From NCBI GenBank assembly GCA_963576565.1, contig OY755042.1, positions 98,388,185 through 98,452,184 on the forward strand: 64,000 nucleotides of DNA, in the 5' to 3' direction. The notes below the pieces were generated by a model. That model was not told the origin of the DNA and did not search any database. It saw only the letters and a list, made by a program, of their open reading frames with translations. Positions 44,102 through 55,274 of this stretch are shown piece by piece. The stretch's first letter is position 1, and the number at the start of each line of letters is the position of its first letter. This stretch comes from Aspidapion aeneum. Lineage: Eukaryota; Arthropoda; Insecta; Coleoptera; Brentidae. The translations under genes and the position numbers were made by a program.

Positions 44102-46021
44102 CAGTGGCGGCTCGTGACTTGTAAAACTGATGAGGAACCAAGGCCAAAAATGAAAAAAAAATCCTTCATGAAATGGGAATAAATGATCAAATGCAATGTG
44201 TATTTTTTTCCAATTTTCCCTTTCCATGATTGTCGAAAAATTTTATTTTCTACAAAGATAATAAATATATTGAGGTACTCACTTTAATTCTAAAAACAAA
44301 AATTACTGTTTGTAAACAAGCGGTATCCTTCTTTCTTTTAATAATACAAACTTTTATCAATTACAGTCGAACCTCTATAACTCGAACTTAAAGGGACAAC
44401 CAAAACAGTTCGAGTTGTGGAGAGTTCAAGTTATAGACATTCGAGTTAAAGAGGTTAAAATACATATAAAAAGTGCAGGGACCACTTAAAATGTTCGAGT
44501 TATAGAGAGGTTCGAGTTTTATCATTTTCATACAGTCTGTAAAAGTTCTTTTTCTATGGAAAAAATTGCCAGGGCGAAAAGTTTATCTTGTGTCATTTTT
44601 GATCGTAACTGGAATAGTTAAAACAAGATTACAGTTTTTTAGTTTCACTAAAAATTTCACATAGATTTAACTTTTAGGCACGTAAAATGTTAGTCTTTAT
44701 AATTTACTGATAATTCATTTTTTAATGTATCTATATCAAACTTTTTTTATATGCATTTTCTAAACTATCAATACATTTTTTGGGAAAATTTTTCGAATAT
44801 TCATCGAACTTGGAGGTGTGTAGTACTGCAACAAATTCTAATCTTTTAAAATCTTTAATCCTGGTTTGTAACTGAAAAGTTATATTATCCAAAATTTCGT
44901 AATATAATAAATTAAATTTCAAATTCCTTAAAAATCGTTTCCTCAGAATTCTTAAGGACAATTGGAGCTCCGGTTACATTTTTAGTTTTCTTGAATATAT
45001 CTTCAAAAACTTCATATTTATCTTGTAATCTTGAACAGCATATTTTAATTTGAGTGATGCACATATTTACATCTACGTTAACTTGTTGCAAAAATTGATA
45101 CAGGATATTTTAATAGTGGTAAATATCTTAAAAATTAAAATCAAAAAAAGGATTTTAAAACTATAAGTTTTTGAGAAAACCTTGTGCCATAAGTGTAGAC
45201 TCTGATTTTGAAGCTTCGAGAAAACTCCTTGCCACTTTTTTTTGTCTAGACTTAATATATTTAAGTCTGGCGTTGGTCTATTTTTCAAGATTTCCGTCTT
45301 TTCAAAATTACTGCGGCGTTGAAATGGTAAATTTTTTAAATACAAATACAGCGTAAGCAAAGTTTTAATAAAAGCTCAAAACAATGACTAATTAGATAAG
45401 CGGTTGGCGAATGACTCAAAACAGGTGGCGGGTGCATTCGCATTATAGAGTTTTTAGTCTTCGAACGACCTCAATCATTTTCCGCCACGTGATGTTGACC
45501 AGACGCGATATGACCACCCGCAGCGGAAGTGAAGCGGAGCTGCCCGCCGCCTTGGAAACCCAAAATTTAGCGAATTCTAAAGCCAAGTTTATGCAGGAAA
45601 ACATATTTTTCTGAAATATTTTATTATTTCATATTATATTGTTAAAAACATTCCAGTAAAACAAAAAAACTAAGGGTTTTGTGCTTTAAATTATGTAAGG
45701 CCAGCGTGGCATGCTGATGCACACAAATTCATCACTTTTTTAATCGCCTCACCTAGCCATGTAGTCAAGCGCGCGAGTCAAAGAAGAGTTCGGTTCAGTC
45801 CGCTAGGGCCAATATGTTAAGGCGCGAGTTGCGAATAGCGATTCAGTTTATTTATTCATTTCATGTTGTAGGTTCCTTTTTATCTGGGGCTTTAATAAAA
45901 AAACAGAAAGTTTAAGTGGCAGAGGGCGAAAAAGCTTGATAAATAATTTAAAATTTACTTTAATTTTTTTTAAGGTTGGTGAGGCGCCGCCTTATTTGCC
46001 TCATCTGACGTGCCGCCACTG
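44102..46021 (-). mobile_element. 1.9-kb hAT element with degraded transposase
   Basis: Starts CAGTGGCGGCTCGTGAC and ends GACGTGCCGCCACTG. Perfect 8-bp target duplications GATATTTC lie at 44094-44101 and 46022-46029. Its length and internal transposase remnants mark it as a decayed autonomous-type copy. A short Tigger-like end sequence (ACAGTCGAACCTCTATAACT, about 44365) shows that other insertions are present. Confidence 0.88.
44731..45360 (-). pseudogene. hAT transposase remnants
   Basis: Minus-strand frames give CITQIKICCSRLQDKYEVFE (about 45062-45000), then YYEILDNITFQLQTRIKDFK and RLEFVAVLHTSKFDEYSKNF (44900-44780). The order and character fit the region ahead of the C-terminal dimerisation domain of insect hAT transposases of the zinc-finger MYM / PRKRIP-like type. 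Frameshifts separate the pieces; no catalytic triad can be put together. Confidence 0.6.
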
Positions 46022-46303
46022 GATATTTCCCCTACAGATAACATTCCTAGATCCGCCCCTGAATCGAGACAGCAAGTCTTGCAAGTAAATTTTACTTGCA
46101 AATGGAAAAGAGATTAAAATTTATGTCAATTTTGGTTGGAACGGTGTTTTTATTAATCATTGTCAGAACTGCCTGAATATAAAGATTTCTTAATGTTATT
46201 AATAGTTTAAACAAGAATTTTTGCCAAGAAAATTTTTTTTGTTCAAAAGAGTCAATGAGGTTTTACGTCAAATTTAATAAGGTCTCAATTCCGCCAACTT
46301 TTT

Positions 46304-46473
46304 TTATTTTTTACCGGAAACACACTGCAACTGGCACTTATCTGTAGGAACTACTGGAGCAGTACCGGTTCCGCCTGCCATTTCAAACGTTTTCCTGGCC
46401 ACCTCATATGCGAGTTTGTCAGCCTGTTGTTGTGTAGTTGCTTCTCCATAGATTCTGACTAAGTCTTCGGTTC
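46304..46473 (-). CDS. PGM3: PGM3 last coding exon (GTEDLVRIYGEA to stop)
   Basis: The acceptor TTTTCTAG precedes 46473. The first two bases finish the Gly of RASG-TED begun in exon 50171-50048. It reads TEDLVRIYGEATTQQQADKL, AYEVARKTFEMAGGTGTAPV and ends VSGKK-stop at 46304. SGTED is the phosphate-binding loop of domain 4. The AGG tail is followed by an extension of about 20 residues. AATAAA-like sequence follows the stop at once. This terminal exon lies 27 kb upstream, in transcription sense, of the first PGM3 exon in the window. Confidence 0.95.
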
Positions 46474-46589
46474 CTAGAAAATTAAAGATCAAAGTTAAAA
46501 TTTAGAATGTTCTCGTCGAATTTTAACCCCTGGGCCCTGATTCAAAAATTTGTAGGATTTGATAGCTCACATCGTGGGTAGTCAAATAC

Positions 46590-46800
46590 CTTAAACAATA
46601 GCAAATTTGAATCCGCAGACGCAAATTTTTAAGTACGCATGCATGTGTTTTGGCACGTAGACACACAGCTGCTGTGTGGATGGATGCCATATTTGTTGTT
46701 TATTTACTTTTTGCGGTGTGTTGCGTTTGTCATGTAAAATTTTGTTTTTATCTGTGAAAAATGGGAAATAATTCACGTAAAACATGTGCGATTTTTACAA
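46590..46800. repeat. Dispersed repeat family R, copy 3 (partial)
   Basis: Contains AAGTACGCATGCATGTGTTT, GTAGACACACAGCTGCTGTG and ATCTGTGAAAAATGGGAAAT, parallel to 28870-29010. Confidence 0.65.
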
Positions 46801-46934
46801 AAATGTTCGAGAGAAATAGGTAAATACTTCTATTTTACAAGCTTTTATTTAATTTCACCTGTATGTATGTATGTATGTGGGTATGTATGTAATCAAATCT
46901 TGCAACTCATTTTTGAAGAACTTCCAAACATCCG

Positions 46935-47465
46935 ATTGACTTCAAATTTTGCATAGCGTCTTAGTTCCCATGACAATACAATAATATTGTCTCATCGAGT
47001 ACCTGCCAACCCCCTAACGTGGGGGTGGCCAGGGGGTAAAACTTTAGTTTGTCCGATTTTAACCAAAATTGGTATCTGGGGGTTTTTGAGGATGAGAATC
47101 ACGAATTTTTGATCAGATTACAAAAACTCAATATGGCGGATTCAAAATGGACGATTTAATGTCAAGTTTTTCTGATTACTTTCAACTGACTTCCACGAAT
47201 CTGATTGACTTCAAATTTCGCACACCGTTATAGTTCCGATGAGAAACCAATAATGTGGTATCACTGACTGCCTACCTAACCCCTACCGTGGAGAGCGGAG
47301 GGGGGGTAAAATTTTAGTTTGTCGGATTTCCACCAAAATTGGTATCTGGAGGTTTTTGAGGATGAGGATTACGAATTTTTGATCAGATTACAAAAATTCA
47401 ATATGGCGGATTCAAAATTGACGATTTAATAACGCGTTTTTCCGATTATTTTCAACTGACTTCCA
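46935..47465 (+). repeat. Tandem duplication, unit ~265 bp
   Basis: GATTGACTTCAAATTTTGCA, GGTATCTGGGGGTTTTTGAG, GAATTTTTGATCAGATTAC and CAATATGGCGGATTCAAAAT occur twice in the same order with ~90% agreement, ending TTCAACTGACTTCCACG both times. A GTAT tetranucleotide run precedes it (46860-46890). Confidence 0.8.
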
Positions 47466-47628
47466 CGTAGGTCAAGCTTATGTCGTCTTGAGCCGTATCA
47501 AATCGTTGGAGGGCCTTCTCATCAAAGACTTAGATATTTCAAAATTGACAGGAAAGACTCCCTGCAATATCGATGCGCTAGCTAAAATGCATAGACTTAG
47601 ACAAATCTAAAAATTAAAAAATAAATTT

Positions 47629-48340
47629 GGAAAAAAAAATACTTTTTGAAAATAAGCTTTTATAAAATGGACTAGAAAGAATAAAATAATTTTTTGAGTG
47701 TTCTGATATCATAATAATAAAAGCGATGGGCGTATTTAATATTAGGTAAATGCATTTCCATGCGCATTTGGTGGATCGTCCACAACCGATGATGGGCCGA
47801 CTCTTCTTTTTCAATGTGACAAAATAAATAAATCCGGTCGCGGATGATCTGCCTAATATAAAACAGGCGTAATAATGTCCATCCATATCAGAAAAATGTA
47901 CGGGTAGCTTGAGTAGGGTTGGGTTGGGTTGGGTGAAATTGTCCACCCTCACATTTCTCTGCTATAATATAATGAATTTGGATTTTCACTGAACTTCGAG
48001 TTAACAAGGCTAAAACAAAAACGGGTAAATTTCCTTTAATACCGCTTTTATTATTATTACTTTTTTATTTATTTATACTGGGACTTTCCATCCAATCAGG
48101 ATCAATCGCCCAGTTTCGCAAAGTTTAAGCAAGGTTAAAGCATTTTTAAACAAACACAAATAACCAAGTACCTAGCCAGGAATCGAACCCGGACCGCTGC
48201 TGTGGGAAACAAACATTGCTACCACTACACCACGGCGGCTTTTATTATTATGATATCAGAACACTAAAAAAATTATGTTATTCTTTTTAGTCCATTTTAT
48301 AAAAGCTTATTTTCAAAAAGTTTTTTTTTTCTAAATTTAT
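47629..48340. repeat. Inverted repeat with ~100-bp arms around a SINE
   Basis: The left arm 47629-47725 (GAAAATAAGCTTTTATAAAA, TGTTCTGATATCATAATAAT) is the inverse of 48238-48340 with only a few differences. Between them lie ~330 bp of other sequence and the SINE. The repeat may belong to an older fold-back element. Confidence 0.75.
48058..48239 (-). mobile_element. tRNA-derived SINE
   Basis: The minus-strand head GCCGCCGTGGTGTAGTGGTA carries a polymerase III A box (TGGTGTAGTGG, 48232-48222) and GGTTCGATTCC a B box (48189-48179), in tRNA-like spacing. A non-tRNA body follows with TAATAATAATAAAA at the 3' end. The 14-bp direct repeat GCTTTTATTATTAT occurs at 48044-48057 and 48238-48251 and is the likely target duplication. 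Confidence 0.85.
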
Positions 48341-48399
48341 TTCTTTATAATTTGTTAATAAAGTTAAGATTGGTCTAAAAAGGCCATTAAACACTCTCT

Positions 48400-48632
48400 A
48401 TGGTGTGGGTGACAGCCGTTTCTCGTGTACCTGGCCCTGGATCGTCGCTAATGCTAATCCGTCCACGCTTAAATTTTCCATACCAACAAGAAACTTTCGA
48501 TTGATGTGGGCGTCATCCGAAACCAGAAATCAACCGAACACAGAAATCAACTCGGCAAGACATTCTTGAGATGATTTTTTTCGAAAGTTGTAAGAAATTA
48601 TAGCCCGAAAATGTTCTCGGTTTAATTCCATT
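48400..48632 (-). mobile_element. mariner transposase N-terminal fragment
   Basis: Minus strand from 48632 reads MELNREHFRAIISYNFRKKS, then SQECLAELISVFG and a stop, then out-of-frame remains to THTIE-like sequence. MELNREHFRAII...F is a mariner-type start. The rest of the transposase is absent. Confidence 0.65.
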
Positions 48633-48640
48633 TTTCGACT

Positions 48641-50047
48641 GATTTGTAGCTACAAAACTACATGTATCGCATAGACGTTTTGAATTTAGGTTTGCTAAAG
48701 ATTTAGGTTAAGTTTTAGTAACCCCACATAGCACAAAAATTACATCAACGTTAAATTAACGTGAACAAAAATAACAAAGTTTTTTTTTACTTGAAATGAA
48801 ATGAAATGTTAAATCTAGATGCTTAAAGATAACTTAAAAACGAGGAGAAATCAAGCTTTATAGTACTTTTTGCTGAAGTTTCTGGTGCTGTGTATTTAAC
48901 GTGTTTTTTACCCTCGTTATTTTCATGTACCAAATTCACACTTGAAAAGTCCTCCACTACATGTTCTAAAACGCCACTAGATTAAGACTTCTCAAACCTA
49001 CTAACTTTCTGCGTCTTTTTTGGTCACATTTTTTTAATAACATTTTTTTAACTTAAAAGAGACGCGAAAGGAAGTTATCAAACTTCACTAGTTTAAGACT
49101 ACAACACTTCAAGACAATTTTAAAGATGGCACTCAAGGTAAGACAAAATATCTATATATCTATTTATATACATTATTTATTTTTTTCTAATGCTAAACAA
49201 GATTTTTTAACAGTAAACACTTTCACAGAATATTAATGTGTCTTTATCAGGTTAATAACAGATGCGTCGTGATCGTGGATCATGGATCACTTTCTTAACA
49301 GGTTTTTGGAGTTTAGAGGCCAAAGCACTGCCTGATAGATTTCGTCAAAGTGAAAAATCCCGACAATAGGTGGCGCTGCTGCTAGTAAAATCTCAAAAAT
49401 ATTCGGTAGAAAAGCAATGCAAGTCGCGTTTTAAAACTCGTGTAGAAAAGGCGTGAATCTAATGTGATTTTAACGTTGATAAAAATCAAGTGAAACTAAC
49501 GTAAAAATATTGCTGTTTTAATTTGATAATGGCGTGATTAAAACGCAGTTTTTAGCAACGTTTTTTTTTATAACGTTAATGAATGACCTATTAAGCTTGT
49601 TTTCATATATATGAAATAAACGTTTTTTTCTAGCAGCTTTTAAAATCAACGTTTTTTTTCTCACGCCTTTTTGATGTGTTAAACACGTGATTGTGCTATG
49701 TGGGACGGCATTAAATCAGTGTCGCACTCTATGTTCCTATATGTAAAATACAAGAGACAGACCTCGTTTGGTTTAATAAGAATTACGAATTACTAGCTTT
49801 TGCATAAGTAATTACGTGGAGTATGTTTTTCGTGTTTTATATCGGTTTAAAAAATTAATATTTATTTGTTAAGTGTATTTCTAGTGTTTTATGTTGGTTT
49901 AAAAAAAATATACGTATGTTTCACGAGCGGAAACGGACTTTACAAGTCCCCGCAGGTTTATAGTTCTCGCCTAGGGGTCACTCTGTAATTTTCTGGGTCG
50001 AGCTGTAAAGTTAACGTTTCCGGTGCAGTAACGTAAATACCTATTAC
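48641..50047. other. PGM3 intron sequence, no gene recognised
   Basis: Part of the 3.6 kb intron between PGM3 exons 50171-50048 and 46473-46304. A plus-strand ATGGCACTCAAG|GTAAGA at about 49125 looks like a start codon plus donor but has no further support. Scattered AACGTT / CACGTGA words at 48740-49700. Confidence 0.45.
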
Positions 50048-50171
50048 CTGAGGCTCTAACAAAGCATCGGCCGTTGGGGTATTTAGCTATTAGTTTATTA
50101 ATTTCTTCTTGTAAACCAGCTGGCGTAACGCAAACGCGTTCTTCATCCGTAGTTGTGATACTGTAACGGTC
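50048..50171 (-). CDS. PGM3: PGM3 exon (phosphate-binding loop, FVRASG)
   Basis: Acceptor GTTTGCAG before 50171 and donor GTAATA after 50048 frame 41 codons plus one base: [20 protein letters not shown], then [20 protein letters not shown] and [17 protein letters not shown] is a strongly conserved PGM3 stretch. FVRASG with TED of the next exon makes RASGTED, the phosphate-binding loop; some family members have Pro in place of this Ala. The phases fit exon 57021-56829 before it (0) and exon 46473-46304 after it (1). Confidence 0.95.
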
Positions 50172-50922
50172 CTGCAAACAAAGAAAAACCCAACTAAGTA
50201 TAAGATTTTATTGACATTTTAATTAAGTTTATTATTAGTGTAATAATAAATATTTATTTATTTATTTATTTTTATTCATTTATTTCCAACGGGTAGCACA
50301 TATAAGAAAAATTCAGAGCTTAATTAACATAAAAAAATAACATATGGGCTAGCCCATTTACAAATCTTATTGATAATAATACTTTTACTAAACTAGTTTG
50401 CATTTTAGAGCTTTTAAAGCCAAATCACATTGAGTTTAAAATAAAAAGAAAGTATAAAAATATATCAGTCATAAAAAAATTAAACAAAAAGAAAAACAAT
50501 TGTACTAATTACTAAATCACATTGGGTATAAAAAAACTACAAAAGAAAATAACAATAAAAATCACTTAATACTCTAATAGCTATTTATCAGGTACTACAA
50601 TGAATGATGAATTTCCTAGATTTTTAAATAGCTGGCTTGTTTAGTTTTTCTAGGAGATACAGTTGTTTAAGTCCCTTTTGAATTGGTCCTGTTATATGAA
50701 GCACAAAGAATTAGTATACTTTGTGTATGAAGTAAAGAAACTAGGGGCTCTACGGGTAGGCCGTGGTCGACAGTATAGCACAATATTTTGTAACAGAGAC
50801 TGACAAAAAACATGGGAATGGAGTATATCATAAAAAAAGCAGGACTTCCCTTCTCAGTCGTCTACTTCTTAAGCTTTGCATGTTTAACTCTGATTCTAGA
50901 TGATTATAGTTATAAGGTCTAG
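50172..50922. other. PGM3 intron, AT-rich
   Basis: Tetranucleotide-like TTTA runs at 50250-50285, otherwise unassigned. Confidence 0.4.
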
Positions 50923-51081
50923 CAGTGGCGTTTGGCCCTGGCCCCCCCCAAAGCTAAGATTTTTTTGGATATTTTCCACATATTTCATGAATAGAAACAT
51001 AAAATACAGCCTCATGAGGTCTTGGGCCCCCCCAAAACTGACTCGGACCCACCCCGAAAATTTTTTCTATATACGCCACTG
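50923..51081. mobile_element. CAGTGGCGTT hAT MITE with perfect target duplication
   Basis: Starts CAGTGGCGTTTGGCCC and ends TATATACGCCACTG. The 8-bp duplication AGGTCTAG lies at 50915-50922 and 51082-51089. C runs lie near both ends. At 159 bp it is a very short copy. Confidence 0.88.
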
Positions 51082-51206
51082 AGGTCTAGGGAAGTTTAGT
51101 TTGTATCCAATGTATTTTAAGAATTTTCACTGGACACGCTCTATCTGTTCAATATGTGTGATCACACGCTTGTGTGAACCTCCCAGTAGTGTGAACAGTG
51201 AAGATC

Positions 51207-52005
51207 AATGTATTATAGTAGTATAAAGAGTAACAAGTCTCTATCGTATAAAAACGGAAAAGGGGTGTAATCAAATGGTAAAATGTTTAATTCGTTTTTT
51301 GTGGTAAATACTAATACCATTTCATGTTTTGCTTTGTCAAATGGTAAAAACCAAGAAGTTTTTAATTCTTGCACTGTCACAATGAAGAACTGGGAAAAAT
51401 TTTTTAGTTAAACTCAAATTTTTATATGTTAATATGAGTATTTTAAAATTAAAAACCAACCCCTTCCGCTGGGGAAGGGTTAACACACTTTTAATCATTA
51501 AGGAGTGTTAAAAGTTTTTTTTTTTTTTTTGAATTTTTTCGTCCCCCACTGGCTGGTCAATTACCTTACGCATGTTGCTGTAATTGGTTGTGCTGCTTCT
51601 TTGCACATGCTGCTGTAATATATTGTACTACTTCATTGCACATGCTGCTGTAAAACTTTTTGAGCCTACAAAATGTAGGCAATGGCGATGGAATAACTCC
51701 ATCAAGTGTACAACCTGAAGATGAGAGCTTATGCTCTCGAAACATGTAGTTGTAAAAAATTAAACTAGTGGAGAAGGACTGAACTTGTTTGATTTATAAA
51801 TCACCTCCACCCACCATGGACTATTTCTTCAATTTAAAAAATGTATTATAGTAGTATAAAGAGTAACAAGTCTCTATCGTATAAAAACGGAAAAGGGGTG
51901 TAATCAAATGGTAAAATGTTTAATTCGTTTTTTGTGGTAAATACTAATACCATGTCATGTTTTGCTTTGTCAAATGGTAAAAACCAAGAAGTTTTTAATT
52001 CTTGC
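51207..52005 (+). repeat. Long direct repeats (166 bp) flanking a 467-bp segment
   Basis: 51207-51372 and 51840-52005 are the same length and differ at about one base (CCATTTCATG / CCATGTCATG), so the duplication is recent. The segment between holds three CATGCTGCTGTAA-type units (about 51565-51655), a CCCCTTCCGC/GGGGAAGGG hairpin and a hammerhead-like motif. Candidates are a miniature element with terminal direct repeats, a retrozyme- or Penelope-like copy, or a simple tandem duplication of 633 bp. Confidence 0.7.
51715..51743 (+). ncRNA. Hammerhead-like motif (CTGAAGA, stem, GAAAC)
   Basis: CTGAAGA, then a U and a 6-bp stem GAGAGC / GCTCTC with loop TTAT, then GAAAC. This resembles the hammerhead core CUGANGA-stem II-GAAA, but one extra U lies before the stem. 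The other stems are not evident, so catalytic function is doubtful. Confidence 0.3.
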
Positions 52006-52730
52006 TCCCAGAGGTACGTTTCGAAGGCGAATCTGGGAACAAAATGAAGATACCTAAAAAAGTTGCACTAAAGTATGTTTTGGAATCATTATAGTCAGAA
52101 ACAAACAACGTAGATGTTAGAGCCTAAGAAATATTGAGACCGAGCAGCAGCCACTCATTGGTCACCTAGATAAGTTCGAACTAAAATAACATCGTATTTT
52201 ACCTAATGATATGTAAATTTTGAAGTTTCATAAAAATTATAAGAATAGTTACATTTAAAAGTTGATAGGTATGGATTTATTATTATCTTACCAATAATAT
52301 TTCGGTTTTAGAATAGACCTTCCGTAGTGTGAACGGTCTCCATGGTATGAACGTTCAGATTTTTTTCGTGTTCACACTAGTGCGAGTCTACTGTATTTTC
52401 CTGAATCTTAAGCCAAAAAGGTACTCTTGTTATCATGCGCTAAAGTAAGTCGTTTTCGAGATATTTCCGTTTTTAGTGTTCGATGCCGCAACGGAATACT
52501 GAAATTATTTTAAATGACTATTTCAGTAGAGTGTTTTACACTGGCAAATTGTCATAGCAACGGCCAGTTTTCTACTGACAATTGTTCTCGAAGCTTTATT
52601 CAAGTTTGTTGCTTTTCGGCAATTTCGTTCATGAAATTTTTTAATTAATTTTTAAATTCACCACCCTGTATCGCTGAAACGGAGCAATTTCTGACTGAGG
52701 TTAGTTGCTTTAAATCGACTTATTTTGACT
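52006..52730. other. PGM3 intron, no gene recognised
   Basis: Unassigned sequence between the direct repeats and the LINE. Confidence 0.4.
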
Positions 52731-55274
52731 TCAGGAATATGTGCTAAGATTTTGTGCAGACCTTTTAGAGACACCCTGTATATGAAAGAAGTGAGTGTTG
52801 AAATACAAAGGGTCTTCCATTATAACACTGAGATCCCTTATGTTGGAAACACGATCTAGTGAGTCTCCATTAATAGTGTAGGTATAGTCTACAGTATGTT
52901 TACGGCTTGAGAAAACCGCAATATGGCATTTGGGCGACTTCAATTGCATACCATTAGTGCTACACCAGGCAATCAATCTATATAAATCTGCCTGAAGACT
53001 TTGACAATCAGATTTATCAAAAATATTGGCGAAAAATTTGCAAATAGTAAAAATTTTGCGAATTTAAAACAACTAACAATATTATTAACAAATAGATTGA
53101 AGACTAAAGGACCAAGGTGCGACCCTTGTGGGACACCAGATGTTTTTCTTAATAGAATTTCTTTGGATTTTTACCCATTCAAGCAGGGAGCCAGATACAC
53201 CTGATGTTTTCAAGATACAAACCAGCAATTCATGATTGACCCGGTCAAATGCTTTGAAGACGTCGGTGTAGATGGCGTGAACTTCACACCCCTCCTCCAA
53301 AGCATCCGACAGAAAGTCGCTATATGATAAAAGTTTAAGTTCAGTTGACCTTTTTGGTCTAAATCTGTATTGCTGGTCAATTATTTCTCCCTGCAATTTG
53401 GATGATAAAAAATCACATATAATGCTCTCAAACAATTTAGGTATTGTGCTCAGTATGCTAATAGAGCGATAATTTTGGACAGAATTTCTACTTTTAGACT
53501 TGTGAATAGGCGTTATGAAGCTTTTTTTCCAAATACTGGGAAATTTACTCAGTGATAAGGAGTTGTTAAAAATTACATGTAGAGGGCGTGACAGAATAAA
53601 GCTGTGAAATTTTAAGAAAGATGGTGGAATACCATCTGGCCTGGGACCCTTGTGAGTGTACAATAAAGTGAGTTTGGTGTAAATTTCAGAAATGGAAATA
53701 TTGAAAGTATTTAAGTAAATATTATTTTCAGTAACATCGTTTGGAATATCACAGCTAGTTGTGGTGTAGACAGACGAAAAATATTGTGCGAATAAGTCAG
53801 CTATTTGTTGCCCACTATTTCACTTAACTCCATTATATTCCATGTCAGAAGGTATACCTGCGTTTTTCCTTTTGTAGTTTACAAATTTCCAGAAAGCTTT
53901 TAAATTGGTGTTAACAGAGTTCTGAGTATGAAAGACGAAGTTTTTATAGGATACCTTTTTCTGTGATTTGCATCTAGATCTCAATCCAGCTAACCTTAAG
54001 TAATCAATTTCAGCACTAGAATGTTTATAATCTTTGTGGGCCTGCTTTTTAGCTATATAAGTTGCTTTAATTCTGGAGAAGACCACCCAGGAAACTTTTT
54101 CTTAAAAATTTTTTTAAGAGGAACAAATAATTCTATAGAAATATTAATAATCTTATAGAAAATGTCAACCATGCTCTCCAAGGATTGATTCAATAAAAGT
54201 GTATCCCAAACAAACTGGATAAGAAAGTCTGAGTTTGCTCGATTGTCTGCTGACAGTTTCCAAATTATTGCTGTCTAATGAAAAGGTCAGTGGAGGATGA
54301 TAATTATTAACCGGAGAAATGATAACATCCTCGGACTGCTCAATAATGATATCGGGATTTTGAAGAAATACCAGATCCAGAAGTGAGTTGGCACCATTGT
54401 AAATATAGTTTACTTGAAAAAAATTAAAGAAGCAAGCTGGATTGCCTATAACTTCCACTGATCCAACCTCACCTCCTGTTGTATTTGGTAGAGCAGTCAC
54501 CACAGAACTATGTTTATTAATTTCCCAGGTACAATTTAGGATGAAGTCCCCCAATAAAAGATCAAGTTTGGACCCTAAACCACGCATATTCTGGTAGTAA
54601 ACTGCAATTTTGGAATTGCTCTGGGATTGGTCCGGGTTGGAACGGGAACTTAGTTTTTTCACCCTGATCAAGACGCTCACGAAGTTATCTTTGACGGTAT
54701 TTTCCATTGCTCTTTAACTAGAGGTAAGGTCATAGCTGATATAAATTTTGCGTCCTTTGAGTTTAGAACGGTTTTTGATTACTTCATGAACATCTTGTTG
54801 ACTGTTTAGGACAACCCTCATTGACATTCTATTGTTTTTGTTTGGTTTGCCAATCCTGGCTGCTTTTTTACCATAATTCTGGTTTCAGTTATTTCATTAA
54901 ATATTTGTTTTACCTGCTCAACATCGTTACCATCATTACCAAGGTTAAATACCATGACATTGGCAGCACGTTTTTGACGTTGTTGAAGTTCAGTTAAGAT
55001 ATCTTTCTTTGGTGTAGTAGCACTCTGGATTTCAGTAGGAGAGTCGACTGACATTTGGCCTTTTAAGGCAGCGACTTCAGCTCATCATATGGTTTTAAAA
55101 GCCTAGGTATTTGAAGAAACCCATCGCAGCATTTCTCACATAGTTTTTCAAGTCCATAACGTCCAACTCGGAGCGGCACAATCCAGTGCAATTTCTGTGG
55201 ATGAGTCTAGCGCAGCTATCGCATTCAATTGCAGTTTTTTCGTCAGTTTTTCCTTTGCAATCAAGACAATTCAT
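52731..55274 (-). mobile_element. Jockey/CR1-like LINE with zinc-finger ORF1, degraded
   Basis: Minus strand from ATG at 55274: MNCLDCKGKTDEKTAIECDS, continuing C..LIHRNC, is a PHD-like Cys/His finger of ORF1, then QQRQKRAANVMVFNLGNDG (about 54985-54930). The endonuclease part includes KIAVYYQNMRGLGSKLDLLL (about 54615-54560) and is shortened. The reverse transcriptase at 53663-53085 reads GPRPDGIPPSFLKF, NYRSISILSTIPKLFE, QQYRFRPKRSTELKLL and YTDVFKAFDRVNHELL. AWCSTNGMQLKSPKC follows at 52976-52930. Frames are shifted and the expected FADD box is decayed, so it is dead. It lies in the 6.7 kb PGM3 intron in sense orientation. Confidence 0.88.

Larger units (their letters stand above)
43965..46061. 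mobile_element. hAT-like element interrupted by another hAT
   Basis: The left end CAGGCGCGGATCTAGAGG and the inverse of the right end CAGGGGCGGATCTAGGAATG match. Near-octamers AATCTAG / AATCGAG flank it. Only about 175 bp of the element itself remains, split by the 44102-46021 insertion. The interior resembles 32462-32636. Confidence 0.7.

Noticed and set aside
47905..47935. GGGTTGGGTTGGG run as possible telomeric repeat
   Set aside because: Only about four TTGGG units, far from any array; the insect telomere unit is typically TTAGG.
49125..49136. ATG GCA CTC AAG followed by GTAAGA as a first exon
   Set aside because: Only four codons with no downstream exon; such combinations are common by chance.
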